From the NCBI GenBank assembly GCA_963836785.1, contig CAWIKW010000001.1:434001-498000 (forward strand): a DNA stretch of 64,000 nt. The letters run 5' to 3'. Source of the DNA: DASQPR01 sp963836785 (GTDB lineage Bacteria; Actinomycetota; Actinomycetes; Mycobacteriales; Micromonosporaceae). Below are positions 34,052 through 43,460 of this stretch, one piece after another. Positions within the stretch are counted from its first letter, which is position 1; the number at the start of each line of letters is the position of its first letter. The notes under the pieces were generated by a model, which was not told the DNA's origin, did no database searches, and was given only the letters and a program-made list of their open reading frames with translations. The translations under genes were made by a program, and so were the position numbers.

Positions 34052-36178
34052 ATGACCGCCGAAGACCGCCCACCCGTCACCAGGCCCAGCCACGCCGGGC
34101 TGGTTGAAAAATGGGTCGAGGCGGTCTCGGGCACCAGCTACGTCCCACTCAACCGCGGCGAGTTGCGCGCGTACCTCGGCAACCTGGCGGCGCGTCTGAC
34201 CGAAGCGATGACGGCCAAACAGCTCGACGAGTCGGCGATCCGCGACGTCGGCGCGTCGATGGTGGCGGCCCACTTTACCGGGCCCGAGTCGTTGGCCTCC
34301 ACGATCACCGTGCTCGGTAGCGAATTCGGTACAACCACCGACCCCGGTGTGCACGAACGGTGGCTGCCGGCGGTTGCCGCTCTCGCGTCCGGATATGCCG
34401 ACGCGTTGCGGCAACGGACGCTTGGCGAGCAGCAACGCATCACCGTAGCGGCGCTCGCCGCCCGTAAGGATGCCGAAGATGCGCGATGGTCCAGCGAGCG
34501 CCGCTTCGCGGCCGTGTTCGCCGATGCCGCCATCGGGATCGGCATCGGCACCGTCGACGGGAAGATTCTCGAAGTCAACCGCGCGATGTGCGACATGTTC
34601 GGCTACACGCCGGAGGAGTTCGTCACTCGGGGCATGAAGGACTTCACGCACCCGGGCGACCCGATCGGCGCGTGGGACCTGTACGCGGAGCTGACCGCCG
34701 GCGCCCGCGAGCACATGCGGATGGAGAAGCCGTATTACCGCAAGGACGGCACGCTCATCTGGACCGACCTCGTGGTATCGCTGATCCGGGACCAGGGCGG
34801 CCTGCCACGGTACCTCGTCACGATGATCGAGGACATCACCGCGCGGCACGACCTCCAGGCCCGGCTGCGACATCAGGCACTACACGACCCCTTGACCAAC
34901 CTGCCCAACCGTACGGTCTTCTTCGAGCGGCTGGACGCGGCGCTCACCGCCGACGGGGCGCGGCACCCGGTCGGTGTCTGTTACCTCGATCTCGACGGTT
35001 TCAAGGAGATCAACGACACGCTCGGCCATGACATCGGCGATCGTCTCCTACAAGAGGTGGCTCGACGACTGGCGACGGGTCTCGGCGCCGATCATCTCGT
35101 CGCGCGGATGGGTGGCGACGAGTTCGTCGTGCTGGTCGAATCGGCGAACACCCCCGACCAGATGGTCGCCGTCGCGCAGACTGCGCTCGCGGTCGTACGG
35201 GAACCGATGTATATCAGCGGGCACACCGTGACCGTGTCGGCCAGCGTCGGCGTCGTCGCCCCACCACAGTCGATGCGCAGCGGCGCGGAACTCATGAAGG
35301 CTGCGGACATGACGCTCTACTGGGCCAAGGCGGAAGGGCGCAACCGCTGGGCGTTGTTCGACCCGGATCGCCACGCCAAGGAGGTCACCCGATACGAGCT
35401 GTCACGTTCGCTGCCGGCCGCGCTCAAGCTCGGTGAGTTGTTCCTGGAGTACCAGCCGCTCGTGCGCCTCACCGACGAGAAGCTGGCCGGTGTCGAGGCG
35501 CTCGTCCGCTGGCAGCATCCGGTGTGGGGACGCCTGGAGCCGAGCGAGTTCATCGGCCTGGCCGAAGAGACCGGCATGATCGCCGATCTCGGAATGTGGG
35601 TGCTGCGCAGCGCATGCGCGCAGGCACGCGACTGGCGGGACCGGTTCCCGGACCGCCGCCTCGTCGTCAGCATCAACCTCGCCACCCAGCAGGTCAACGA
35701 CCCGACGATCGTCGAGGACGTCGCTGGCCTGATCGCCGAATTCGATCTCGAACCCGGCCTGCTCGAGTTGGAGATCACCGAAAGCGCGATCATGGCGACG
35801 GCCGGGCAGCCTCTGAAGACCCTGCACGCGTTGGCCGACGTCGGCGTGCGGATCGCGATCGACGACTTCGGGACGGGCTATTCGAATCTCGCCTACCTAC
35901 GCACGCTGCCCGTGCACTCGCTCAAGCTCGCCGGACCCTTCATCTCGAGTCTGTACGATCGTGGGCGCGACGATCCGGAGGATCACGCGATCGTCCGTAC
36001 GCTCATCAGCCTGGCCCATACCCTTGGGCTGTCCGTGACCGCCGAGGGCGTCGAGACGGCGGCTCAGGCCGGGGCGTTGCGCCATCTGGAGTGCGACATC
36101 GCGCAGGGCTACTACTACGCCCGGCCGCAGGCTGCGGCCAACATCGATGAGTGGCTGAGCGACCACGACACCGTCTGA
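34052..36178 (+). CDS. PAS-GGDEF-EAL protein (cyclic di-GMP turnover)
   Basis: A 708-residue cytosolic protein. An N-terminal helical region (1-140) resembles those seen before PAS in actinobacterial diguanylate cyclases. PAS is about 150-275 (MFGYTPEEFV, YYRKDGTLIW), the GGDEF site is MGGDEFVVL (354-358) and EAL is VEALVRW (482-484) with DDFGTGYSNL at 604. Both active-site signatures are canonical, but the usual K-I-D motif after DDFGTG reads LKLAGPFI, so the Asp is missing. It can probably make and perhaps hydrolyse cyclic di-GMP. Its stop codon lies inside a 20-bp tandem repeat. Confidence 0.93.
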   Translation: MTAEDRPPVTRPSHAGLVEKWVEAVSGTSYVPLNRGELRAYLGNLAARLTEAMTAKQLDESAIRDVGASMVAAHFTGPESLASTITVLGSEFGTTTDPGVHERWLPAVAALASGYADALRQRTLGEQQRITVAALAARKDAEDARWSSERRFAAVFADAAIGIGIGTVDGKILEVNRAMCDMFGYTPEEFVTRGMKDFTHPGDPIGAWDLYAELTAGAREHMRMEKPYYRKDGTLIWTDLVVSLIRDQGGLPRYLVTMIEDITARHDLQARLRHQALHDPLTNLPNRTVFFERLDAALTADGARHPVGVCYLDLDGFKEINDTLGHDIGDRLLQEVARRLATGLGADHLVARMGGDEFVVLVESANTPDQMVAVAQTALAVVREPMYISGHTVTVSASVGVVAPPQSMRSGAELMKAADMTLYWAKAEGRNRWALFDPDRHAKEVTRYELSRSLPAALKLGELFLEYQPLVRLTDEKLAGVEALVRWQHPVWGRLEPSEFIGLAEETGMIADLGMWVLRSACAQARDWRDRFPDRRLVVSINLATQQVNDPTIVEDVAGLIAEFDLEPGLLELEITESAIMATAGQPLKTLHALADVGVRIAIDDFGTGYSNLAYLRTLPVHSLKLAGPFISSLYDRGRDDPEDHAIVRTLISLAHTLGLSVTAEGVETAAQAGALRHLECDIAQGYYYARPQAAANIDEWLSDHDTV

Positions 36179-36215
36179 GCGACCACGACACCGTCTGACC
36201 GACCACGACACCGTC
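36156..36215. repeat. 20-bp tandem repeat spanning the stop codon
   Basis: Three copies of TGAGCGACCACGACACCGTC, the third with one substitution. The gene's TGA is the first triplet of copy 2. Since 20 is not divisible by 3, successive TGA triplets at 36176, 36196 and 36216 fall in all three frames. Confidence 0.93.
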
Positions 36216-36330
36216 TGACCGGGCCTTTGGCCGGGTAGTCGGATGGCTGACATCACACCGGGCGCTACGCCGTTGCACTCTCACGTACCCTGACGTGACT
36301 TGCTGACGACTTCGGGGACGGGGAGCGCGA

Positions 36331-37146
36331 ATGCGTCGACAGTTGTGGCGGACGGCCGCGTTGCTCGCGGGCGTCGTGTTTGTGGGTAGCACCGTGGGTG
36401 CCTGCTCGCTCGGAGCGGTCCATGCGGACTCCGGCGACGCGCAGCCGGTGTTCGTGACGAGCGGACCGGGCGACTCGCCGACGGCGTCGCCTACTCCGCC
36501 GCCGGCAGTTACTCCGACTCCGACACCGACGAAGTCGCCGAGCAAGAAGCCGGCCAGGTCGCCCAGCAAACGGCCGACCGAAACCGTCGCGCCGCCGCCC
36601 GGGTGCGCCGGTCTGCAAGGCAAGAACCTGTCCAAGGCCGCCGTCAAGAATCTGCTCGTGGCCGCGTCGAGCCGCCAGCCCTGGGTCGGTGTGCAGCAGC
36701 CGGCCAACCTGACGAAGCCATTACCGAAGATCACCGTACCGTTGAAGCTGCTCCGAGCGATCGCCGCGCAGGAGAGTGGCTGGCAGTCGGCCTGCAAGTC
36801 GAACGACGGCCTGGGGTTTGGCCTGTTCCAGGTGAGTGCGGACACCGAGGCGTTCGTGAACAACCGGTTCGGCGAGAACTACGACCGGTTCAAGCCGGCC
36901 GACAACGTGGCGATCGCGACGGACAATCTGGCCTGGCTGCTGGTCTACTTCGGGCAGTTCCATTTCCACGAGACCTACAGTTGGTCCACGACCAAACTGT
37001 TCGACGCCGTCGTCGCCTCCTTCAACGTCGGCTACGGCACGATCAACCCGGGCAATTCGATCGTTATCCCCGACTACGCCCAGGCCTACGTGAACGCCGT
37101 ACGCCAGCAGGAGTTGCCGAGCGCGGACTGCCAGCACTGGGGCTGA
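36331..37146 (+). CDS. Lipoprotein with lytic-transglycosylase-like domain
   Basis: A 271-residue secreted lipoprotein: hydrophobic signal, lipobox VGAC, a Pro/Thr/Ser/Lys-rich linker (TPTPTPTKSPSKKP) that could cross the cell wall, then an SLT/lysozyme-like domain from about residue 120. The likely catalytic Glu lies in LLRAIAAQESGWQ, followed by the family GFGLFQVS segment and NVGYGTINPG. It should cut or bind peptidoglycan outside the membrane. GGGGAG lies 5 bases before the ATG. It stands between the GGDEF/EAL gene and a convergent MFS gene; there is no obvious operon. Confidence 0.85.
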   Translation: MRRQLWRTAALLAGVVFVGSTVGACSLGAVHADSGDAQPVFVTSGPGDSPTASPTPPPAVTPTPTPTKSPSKKPARSPSKRPTETVAPPPGCAGLQGKNLSKAAVKNLLVAASSRQPWVGVQQPANLTKPLPKITVPLKLLRAIAAQESGWQSACKSNDGLGFGLFQVSADTEAFVNNRFGENYDRFKPADNVAIATDNLAWLLVYFGQFHFHETYSWSTTKLFDAVVASFNVGYGTINPGNSIVIPDYAQAYVNAVRQQELPSADCQHWG

Positions 37147-37164
37147 CGTGCCCGTCGTGCGCCG

Positions 37165-38724
37165 TCACGGCCGATCCGCCGGCGGAGGCGACGGCCCGTC
37201 CTCATCGGGCGGCCCGCCCATCGAGACCAGCACCGGCGGCGGCGCGTCCAGGCCGCAATGCAGCGCGTGCTCCTCGGCCGGAATCGGCTCCGGCCGCGCC
37301 TCGGGACGCAGGTTGCGAATGGTGAGCGCGGCGAACGCTCCAGCGACAACACACAGACCCGCCGAGATCAGGACCGCGGTGTGGAAGCCGCTGGAGAACT
37401 GATCCGGATGCAGGTACGCGGCACCGGTGATACCGGCCGCGGCCGGCAGAACGGCTACCGCGATGAGTCCGGCGGCGCGCGCGACGTCGTTGTTGATCGC
37501 CGATGCGATTCCAGACCGACGCGACGTCACCGAGCTGAGCGCCGTGGATGTCAACGGAGCGACCGTGGTCGCGAGCCCGAGGCCGAACACCACGACCGCC
37601 GGCAACACCTCCGTCAGGTAGTTGCCGCCGGCGTCGATCCGCGCGAAGAGTGCCATCCCCGCACCGACGATGAGCGGACCGACCGTCATCTGCAGGCGAG
37701 GACCGATCCGCGATGCGAGGGCGCCCGAGCGGGCCGACAGCACGAGCATGATCGCCGTCACCGGCAGCAGCGAGATGCCCGCCTGTAGCGCCGTGTATCC
37801 GGACACCTGCTGCAGTTGGATCGGCAGCAGGAACAGCGCGCCGGCGAGGGCGCCGTACACGATGAATGTGACCACGTTCGTCGCCGTGAACTGCCGCGAC
37901 CGGAACACGCCGAGCGGCAGCATCGGATGCTCGGCCCGCCCCTCCCATCGTACGAATGCGACAAGCATCAGCACGCCGAGGACGAGCGCGAGGATCACCG
38001 GCACGCTCCCCCAGCCGCTCGACGGTCCTTCGATCAGACCGTACGTAAGGCCGATCAGGCCGAGTGTCACGAGCACGCCGCCGGTCGTGTCGATGCGCCC
38101 GGTCGCATCCGCGTCGTGCGACTCGGGAACGTGCCGCGTCGTGACGACAACGACGGCCGCCGCGATCGGCAGGTTGATGAAGAAGATGAGCCGCCACGAC
38201 ACGGCCTGCACGAACCAGCCGCCGATGAACGGGCCGATCGCGGTCGCGATGCCGCCGAATCCGGACCACGCTCCGATGGCCTTGCTGCGATCGTCCGGGG
38301 CGAACGACGCCTGGAGGATGGCGAGGCTGCCCGGCGTGAGCAGGGCGGCACCGATGCCCTGGAGCGCACGCGCCGCGATCAGCGTGCCCGACCCCGGCGC
38401 GAGGCCGCACAGCGCCGAGGCAATGGCGAACCAGATCACGCCGACGAGGAACACGCGCCGGCGGCCGTATCGGTCGCCGAGCGCGCCCGCGATGAGCAAC
38501 AGGCCGGCGAGCGTCAGCGTGTACGCCGTGACCACCCACTGGAGCGTCGACAGGCCGGTGTCGAAGTCGCGGCCGATCGCCGGCAGCGCGATGCCGACCA
38601 CCGTCGCATCGATGGCCGCGATCGCCGAGCCGAGAATCGTGGCCGCGAGGACCCATCGGCCGCGGGACGTCGCGTAGTGGATGCCGCCGGACGGTGGTGG
38701 CGTCGACGCGTTCATCGCACCCAT
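37165..38724 (-). CDS. MFS transporter, DHA2 (14-helix) family 1
   Basis: A 519-residue membrane exporter of the drug:H+ antiporter-2 family, with about 14 hydrophobic segments and motif A (GALGDRYGRRRVFLVGV) after helix 2, plus motif C-like stretch GPFIGGWFVQ. The C-terminal tail is hydrophilic and Pro-rich. Start: ATG at 38724, 3 bases after GGGAGG, or a second ATG at 38715. It follows an SDR oxidoreductase gene by 36 bp on the same strand, so the two are likely co-transcribed. Substrate unknown; drug or metabolite export is inferred from family. Confidence 0.93.
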   Translation of the reverse strand: MGAMNASTPPPSGGIHYATSRGRWVLAATILGSAIAAIDATVVGIALPAIGRDFDTGLSTLQWVVTAYTLTLAGLLLIAGALGDRYGRRRVFLVGVIWFAIASALCGLAPGSGTLIAARALQGIGAALLTPGSLAILQASFAPDDRSKAIGAWSGFGGIATAIGPFIGGWFVQAVSWRLIFFINLPIAAAVVVVTTRHVPESHDADATGRIDTTGGVLVTLGLIGLTYGLIEGPSSGWGSVPVILALVLGVLMLVAFVRWEGRAEHPMLPLGVFRSRQFTATNVVTFIVYGALAGALFLLPIQLQQVSGYTALQAGISLLPVTAIMLVLSARSGALASRIGPRLQMTVGPLIVGAGMALFARIDAGGNYLTEVLPAVVVFGLGLATTVAPLTSTALSSVTSRRSGIASAINNDVARAAGLIAVAVLPAAAGITGAAYLHPDQFSSGFHTAVLISAGLCVVAGAFAALTIRNLRPEARPEPIPAEEHALHCGLDAPPPVLVSMGGPPDEDGPSPPPADRP

Positions 38725-38760
38725 GATCCTCCCGTCGGCGTCGTCCGGGTGGTCGGGTGC

Positions 38761-39540
38761 TCACCAGGTGGTAATGAGACCGCCGTCGATGCGGATGTCG
38801 GCACCGGTGACGTTCGCCGTGCGATCGCTGGCCAGCAGCACGATCAGGTCCGCGACCTCGGCGGGCTGGGAGAAGCGGCCGGTGACCGACTGCCGTGCGG
38901 CCGCGGCGGCAACATCCTTCGGGTCCTGGCCGGATGCTTGGGCCACAGTCTGCGCAACGCCACTGTCACCGAGCCACAGCGACGTCGCCACTGGTCCGGG
39001 GCTCACCGTGTTCACGCGAATGCCGCGGCCGCCGACCTCCTTGGACAGTGCCTTCGAGAAGTTCGCCAGCGCGGCCTTGGCCGCGCTGTAGTCGATCACG
39101 GCCGGGTCGGGCAGCACGGCGTTGACCGAGCTCGTGTTGACGATCGCGCCGCGCCCGGCGGCTAGCATCGCGGGCAGGACCGCGCGTGTCGCGCGGACGG
39201 CCGCGAGCAGGTTGAGGTTGATCGTCACGAGCCACTCGTCGTCGGTCACGCTCAAGAATCCGCCGGTACGGGCGGGTGCGCTGCCGACGTTGTTGACGAG
39301 GATGTCGATGGGTTCGCCGGCAGCGTCGACCAGCCGACCCGGCCCAGCCGGATCCGCGAGATCCACTTCGACAACGCGCACCGGTCCGCTTTTGGCCAGG
39401 TCGGCTAGCTCGGGCGAGGAATGCAACGCGCCCGCCACGACCTCGACGCCTTCGGCGACGAGTCGTTCGACAACAGCGAACCCGATACCCCGGCTGGCGC
39501 CGGTCACTACGGCCCGCCGGCCGGCCAGTCCGAGGTCCAT
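38761..39540 (-). CDS. Short-chain dehydrogenase/reductase 1
   Basis: A 259-residue classical SDR using NAD(P)H. Cofactor site TGASRGIG near residues 14-21, NNVGSAP replacing NNAG, catalytic Ser in NTSSVNA, and YSAAK with catalytic Tyr and Lys. The C-terminus ADIRIDGGLITTW is typical of FabG-like enzymes. GAGAGGA lies 7 bases before the ATG. It is upstream of the MFS gene in the same direction. Substrate not predictable; the pairing with an exporter hints at modification or tolerance of a small molecule. Confidence 0.92.
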   Translation of the reverse strand: MDLGLAGRRAVVTGASRGIGFAVVERLVAEGVEVVAGALHSSPELADLAKSGPVRVVEVDLADPAGPGRLVDAAGEPIDILVNNVGSAPARTGGFLSVTDDEWLVTINLNLLAAVRATRAVLPAMLAAGRGAIVNTSSVNAVLPDPAVIDYSAAKAALANFSKALSKEVGGRGIRVNTVSPGPVATSLWLGDSGVAQTVAQASGQDPKDVAAAAARQSVTGRFSQPAEVADLIVLLASDRTANVTGADIRIDGGLITTW

Positions 39541-39603
39541 GCTCGTGTCCTCTCCGCGGCGGGCGAACCCCGTGGCCGTCGCCAGCTCGGTTGCGGGCCG
39601 GCT

Positions 39604-40734
39604 CTAGGGCGCCAGGGACGAGATCTGTACGGTGCGGTGGCGCTCGGACACGATCCGCCGTGGCAGCGAATTGATCGCCGTACGGTAGGCACCGGCGTAC
39701 CCGCGGGCGAGCGTACTCGCGTTGAACCGCATAGCGACATGGCGGCGGCACGCGGCCGGGTCCAGCCGGTCGACCTCGTCGATCGCCGGCGCCAGCTGAT
39801 CCGGCTTGTCGCAGATGATGCCGGTGACGCCGTCGTCGATGACCTCGGGCACCGCGCCCGCGCGGAGCGCCACCACCGGCGTGCCGCACGCCATCGCCTC
39901 GATCATGACCATGCCGAACGGCTCCTCCCACTGAACGGGGAAGAGCAGGCAACGTGCGTTCGCGAGAAGGATCCGCTTTTCCCGGGCGTCGGCGACACCG
40001 AACATGACGTCATCCGGCCCGAGCATCGGCCGGATCACGTCGGCCAGATACTCCTGCTCGATCTTCTCCGAACTCTTGCCGGCGAGAACGAGTGGGATCC
40101 CCGCCTCGTGCGCGGCATCGATGGCGTGGTGGGCGCCCTTGTCGGCGCTGAACCGGCCGAGGAACAACGCGTAGTTGTCCTTGCGTGCCTTGTACGGCCA
40201 CTGCTCGATACGCAACGCGTTCGGGACAGTCGCGATCCAGTTCAGCTCCGGAGCGAGTACGCGTTGGCGCGCGCTGATGGCGACCAGGTTGATGTTCGAC
40301 CCGAGTTCCCGGTAGTAGCTGCGCCATTCCTTGTGCTCGGCCGTGCCGTGCATCGTGACGACGGTCGGGACACCCCAGCTCGCGTACACCTCGGCATTGA
40401 GTGAACCGGAGTACGTGTGGTCGTGGACGACATCGATCCGACCGACCATCTCCCGCACCGAGTTGCGGGTACGCAGGGCGTTCATGACTTCGGGGAAGGC
40501 GTCCCCTAGACGTTCGGGCATCGTCCGTTCCCAGACCCGGACGAATCGCGCCTTGGTCTCGGAGCCTTCGGCTCCGATGAGCGTTACGGAATGTCCACTT
40601 TCTACGAGTGCGTCGGCGAGGTCGGCGACAACTGTCTCGACGCCGCCATACGCGGCCGGTGGGATCCGGTAATACGGAGGTACAACAAGTGCGACGCGTA
40701 GCGGCGCATGATCGCTCTCCATACCGAGGAACAT
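39604..40734 (-). CDS. GT4-family glycosyltransferase
   Basis: A 376-residue GT-B fold glycosyltransferase. The N-domain glycine loop is PPAAYGGVETVV, and the C-domain has LFLGRFSADKGAHHAI, with the nucleotide-sugar site EEPFGMVMIEAMACGTPVVAL matching the E(x7)E motif. Retaining enzymes of this family transfer sugars to lipids, polysaccharides or small molecules; the acceptor is unknown. Starts at 40734 or 40722 are both weak by ribosome site. Its upstream region has an A-rich tract on this strand. Confidence 0.92.
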   Translation of the reverse strand: MFLGMESDHAPLRVALVVPPYYRIPPAAYGGVETVVADLADALVESGHSVTLIGAEGSETKARFVRVWERTMPERLGDAFPEVMNALRTRNSVREMVGRIDVVHDHTYSGSLNAEVYASWGVPTVVTMHGTAEHKEWRSYYRELGSNINLVAISARQRVLAPELNWIATVPNALRIEQWPYKARKDNYALFLGRFSADKGAHHAIDAAHEAGIPLVLAGKSSEKIEQEYLADVIRPMLGPDDVMFGVADAREKRILLANARCLLFPVQWEEPFGMVMIEAMACGTPVVALRAGAVPEVIDDGVTGIICDKPDQLAPAIDEVDRLDPAACRRHVAMRFNASTLARGYAGAYRTAINSLPRRIVSERHRTVQISSLAP

Positions 40735-41037
40735 ACCGACGAGTCACACGGCCAACGGCTTTTTTTCTTTTTGTGACCAATGCTGTGATACGGCTGATAG
40801 CATCGGCGGGTTGCGGTAGTGCAGGCGTGTTTTCGTCCCGTTTGTCGCCGCGCTCTCGGATGGTCCCCGGACGGGTCGTGAATCCTTCTCACAAACTCGC
40901 CGAGTGTCCGAATTACACGGCGACGCTTGCCGTCCTCTTTGGCAGGAGATTGCCATTGACGCTGGTTGGGTACACCTTCGGTGGATGCGCGTGATCGTCG
41001 CTTGGTCGGCACGCGCGCGAGGCGGAGGATCGTGACC
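40735..41037. other. Divergent intergenic region with T-rich tract
   Basis: Region between the divergent glycosyltransferase and LapA-like genes. The run CTTTTTTTCTTTTT near 40757-40771 is exceptional in this GC-rich window; it is flanked by GTCACA and TGTGAC, forming a possible inverted repeat. On the glycosyltransferase strand it is an A-tract about 25-40 bases upstream of the start, consistent with a promoter. No gene seen. Confidence 0.55.
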
Positions 41038-41631
41038 ATGACACAAGCGCCGAACGAATCGGGCCGCGTTCCCGTCCAACCGCCGAACGGCCGACGCCGG
41101 CGGGGTGCGACGCCGTCCCGGGTCGGCAGTCTGTGGGTCGCGTCCGTCCTGTTCGCCGTGGTGCTCTTGTTGCTGCTCATTTTCGTGTTGCAGAACGGCC
41201 AAGACGCAAAGATCTCATATTTCGGAGCGCACGGAAGTCTGCCGCAGGGTGTCGCGTTGCTGCTCGCCGCCGTATTCGGAATCCTGCTGGTCGCGCTGCC
41301 CGGCACGGCGCGCATCATCCAACTGCGCATCCGCGACCGGCGCTACCGCGGCGCCGTCCGAGCGCGGTCGACCGATGCCCGGCCGACCGATGGCCCTCCG
41401 AGAGATGCCCCGCCGACCGAAGCCCCGCCGAGTGAAGCCCCGCCGACCCAGGCGCCACCGCGCGACGTCACTCCACCGGCGACCGTTCAACCGGCGACCA
41501 CTCCGCCAGCGACCACTCCGCCGACGGGGAACGCGCCGGATGCGCACGCACCGTCGACGAACGCGCCGACGACGCCGGTCGCGTCACCGCCTGGTCCACC
41601 GGCGCAACCACCACCCGACGACGCGCGGTAA
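41038..41631 (+). CDS. LapA-domain (DUF1049) membrane protein with Pro/Thr-rich tail
   Basis: A 197-residue inner-membrane protein with two hydrophobic helices: VASVLFAVVLLLLLIFVLQNG and VALLLAAVFGILLVALPG. Between them lies the family signature LQNGQDAKISYFG. LapA-type proteins are small two-helix membrane proteins of lipopolysaccharide or envelope assembly, with an unclear role in actinobacteria. The C-terminal 90 residues are a repetitive Pro/Thr/Ala tail. The ATG at 41038 follows GGAGG by 9 bases; a GTG six bases upstream would sit too close. Confidence 0.85.
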   Translation: MTQAPNESGRVPVQPPNGRRRRGATPSRVGSLWVASVLFAVVLLLLLIFVLQNGQDAKISYFGAHGSLPQGVALLLAAVFGILLVALPGTARIIQLRIRDRRYRGAVRARSTDARPTDGPPRDAPPTEAPPSEAPPTQAPPRDVTPPATVQPATTPPATTPPTGNAPDAHAPSTNAPTTPVASPPGPPAQPPPDDAR

Positions 41632-41689
41632 CCGCCCGGTCGGACGTACCCGTCAAATCATGCGAACCGCGGACCGGAGCGATGCGCGG

Positions 41690-42406
41690 CTACCAGCCGA
41701 CTGCGCCGGCGGCGTCGGTGAACGTCCCGGTGGGTCCGTCCGCGGTGATACGTGCCATCGTCACGATTGCCCGAGCACCCTCCTCCACCGTCTGAGTGCC
41801 ACGGTGGCCATTCAGGTCGGTCGCCGTATAGCCGGGATCGACCGCGTTAATGCGCATGGCCGGATATGCCTTGGCGTACATGGTCGTCACCATGTTGAGT
41901 GCGGCCTTCGAGGACGGGTACGCGAGTCCGACGAGCGTCGACTCGAACCGGCTCGGATCGGTGGTGACCGCGAACGAACCCATGCCGCTGGACACGTTCA
42001 CGATCACGGGTGCCGCACTGTTGTGTAGTAGGGGCAGGAACGCCCGTGTCACGCGGACGACGCCGAACACGTTCGTGGCGTACAGGATCTGCATGTCGTC
42101 GGCGGTCGTCTCGCCGGCCGGTCGGAACCCGGTGCCGGAGATTCCGGCGTTGTTGACCAGCACGTCCAGGTGGCCGACCTCGGCGTCGATCAATTTGGCG
42201 GCGGCGTGCACCGACTCGTCGCTCGTCACGTCGAGCGCGACATATCGGCCCCCGACCGCCGCCGCGGCCGACCGGCCGCGTTCGGAGTCACGCGCGCCGA
42301 GGTAGACGATGTGGCCGGCCGCCACGAGTTGCCGCGCGGCCTCGCGGCCCAGGCCCTTGTTCGCTCCGGTGATCAATGTCGTCGTGGTCAATGTCGTTGT
42401 GGTCAT
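41690..42406 (-). CDS. Short-chain dehydrogenase/reductase 2
   Basis: A 238-residue SDR of the carbonyl-reductase-like type: TGANKGLGREAARQL cofactor site, NNAGISG, Ser in NVSSGMG and YPSSK as the Tyr/Lys pair. The first eleven residues are a low-complexity Thr run (MTTTTLTTTTL). It is divergent from the MmyB-type regulator with a 102-bp gap, an arrangement common in actinobacteria where such a regulator controls the neighbouring SDR. Substrate unknown. Confidence 0.92.
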   Translation of the reverse strand: MTTTTLTTTTLITGANKGLGREAARQLVAAGHIVYLGARDSERGRSAAAAVGGRYVALDVTSDESVHAAAKLIDAEVGHLDVLVNNAGISGTGFRPAGETTADDMQILYATNVFGVVRVTRAFLPLLHNSAAPVIVNVSSGMGSFAVTTDPSRFESTLVGLAYPSSKAALNMVTTMYAKAYPAMRINAVDPGYTATDLNGHRGTQTVEEGARAIVTMARITADGPTGTFTDAAGAVGW

Positions 42407-42508
42407 GCGCCCCACGGTGCCCGCTGGACGCGGCGCCGGGCAGACGTCTGTTCTTCCTGGTACGGGCAGTACCAGGCTCGGCCGGACGCGGTGCGGGAGA
42501 CTGGTTGC

Positions 42509-43375
42509 GTGACATCGAACGAACTCGGGGCGTCGTTGCGGAGATGGCGGGACCGGCTGTCGCCGGACGCCGTCGGGCTGCCGGCCCGGCGCCAGCGCCG
42601 CTCCCCCGGCATCCGTCGCGAGGAACTGGCGATGCTGGCCGGCCTGTCGGTCGACTACGTGACGCGTCTCGAGCAAGGTCGGGCGACGAGTCCGTCGGCC
42701 CAGGTGCTCGCCGCGCTCGCGCGGGCCCTCCAGTTGACCGTCGACGAGCGTGACTACCTGTTCCGGCTCGGCGGCCAGATCGTGCCCGGCTCGGGGCGGA
42801 TGTCGTCGCACGTGACGCCCGGCATCCAGCGGCTTCTCCGGCGCCTCGACGAATTCCCGGTCAGCGTGCACGACGCCGCGTGGACGTTGGTCGCCTGGAA
42901 TCCGTTATGGGCGACGCTGATGGGCGATCCGTCGGATCTCCGCGGGCACCAGCGCAATCTGCTCTGGCGCTGTTTCACGGCGCCGGAGCGGGACGGCGAT
43001 CCGGCAAGCGTCGGCGGTCGCGTCGTTCGCACCGCGGCCGAGCAGGGCGCGTTCGAGACGGCGGCGGTCGCCGACCTTCGCTCGGCCGTCGGCCGGTGGC
43101 CGGATGACCCGGGTCTGCGGTCATTGGTCACCGAACTGCGTCGAGCGAGCGAACGCTTCACCGAGTTGTGGGATTCGCGCGCGGTCGCCGACCACGCCGC
43201 CGACCGCAAGACGATCGTGCATCCGGAGGTCGGCCCGATCGAGGTCGACTGCGACGTGTTCACCGCGGCCGGATCCGACCTGAAGGTCATCGCGTACACG
43301 GTCGAGCCCGGCTCGGAAGCCGCGGAGAAGTTGGCGTTGCTGCGCGTGGTCGGACTGCAGGCGCTCGGGCGCTGA
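42509..43375 (+). CDS. XRE-family regulator with MmyB-type ligand domain
   Basis: A 288-residue DNA-binding protein. The N-terminal Cro/XRE HTH is RREELAMLAGLSVDYVTRLEQGR near residues 35-60, followed by the MmyB-like ligand-binding domain (AWTLVAWNPLWATLMGD, SERFTELWDSRAV, DLKVIAYTVEPGSEAAEKLALL). MmyB-type sensor domains have been described as binding fatty-acid-like ligands. The GTG at 42509 lies 8 bases after GGAGA. It is divergent from SDR 2 and probably regulates it. Confidence 0.92.
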   Translation: MTSNELGASLRRWRDRLSPDAVGLPARRQRRSPGIRREELAMLAGLSVDYVTRLEQGRATSPSAQVLAALARALQLTVDERDYLFRLGGQIVPGSGRMSSHVTPGIQRLLRRLDEFPVSVHDAAWTLVAWNPLWATLMGDPSDLRGHQRNLLWRCFTAPERDGDPASVGGRVVRTAAEQGAFETAAVADLRSAVGRWPDDPGLRSLVTELRRASERFTELWDSRAVADHAADRKTIVHPEVGPIEVDCDVFTAAGSDLKVIAYTVEPGSEAAEKLALLRVVGLQALGR

Positions 43376-43460
43376 CCGTGCTGCGGTGTTGCCGTGTTGT
43401 CGAAGCGCCGAGGGGGCCGTGGTCCGGTCGCCGCCGACAGCGCCCGGTCCGGGACCAAAC

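Noticed and set aside
40757..40771. Intrinsic terminator at the T-rich tract
   Set aside because: Only a weak 3-bp stem (GCC/GGC) precedes the T-run and no plus-strand gene ends there; a promoter A-tract for the opposite strand fits better.
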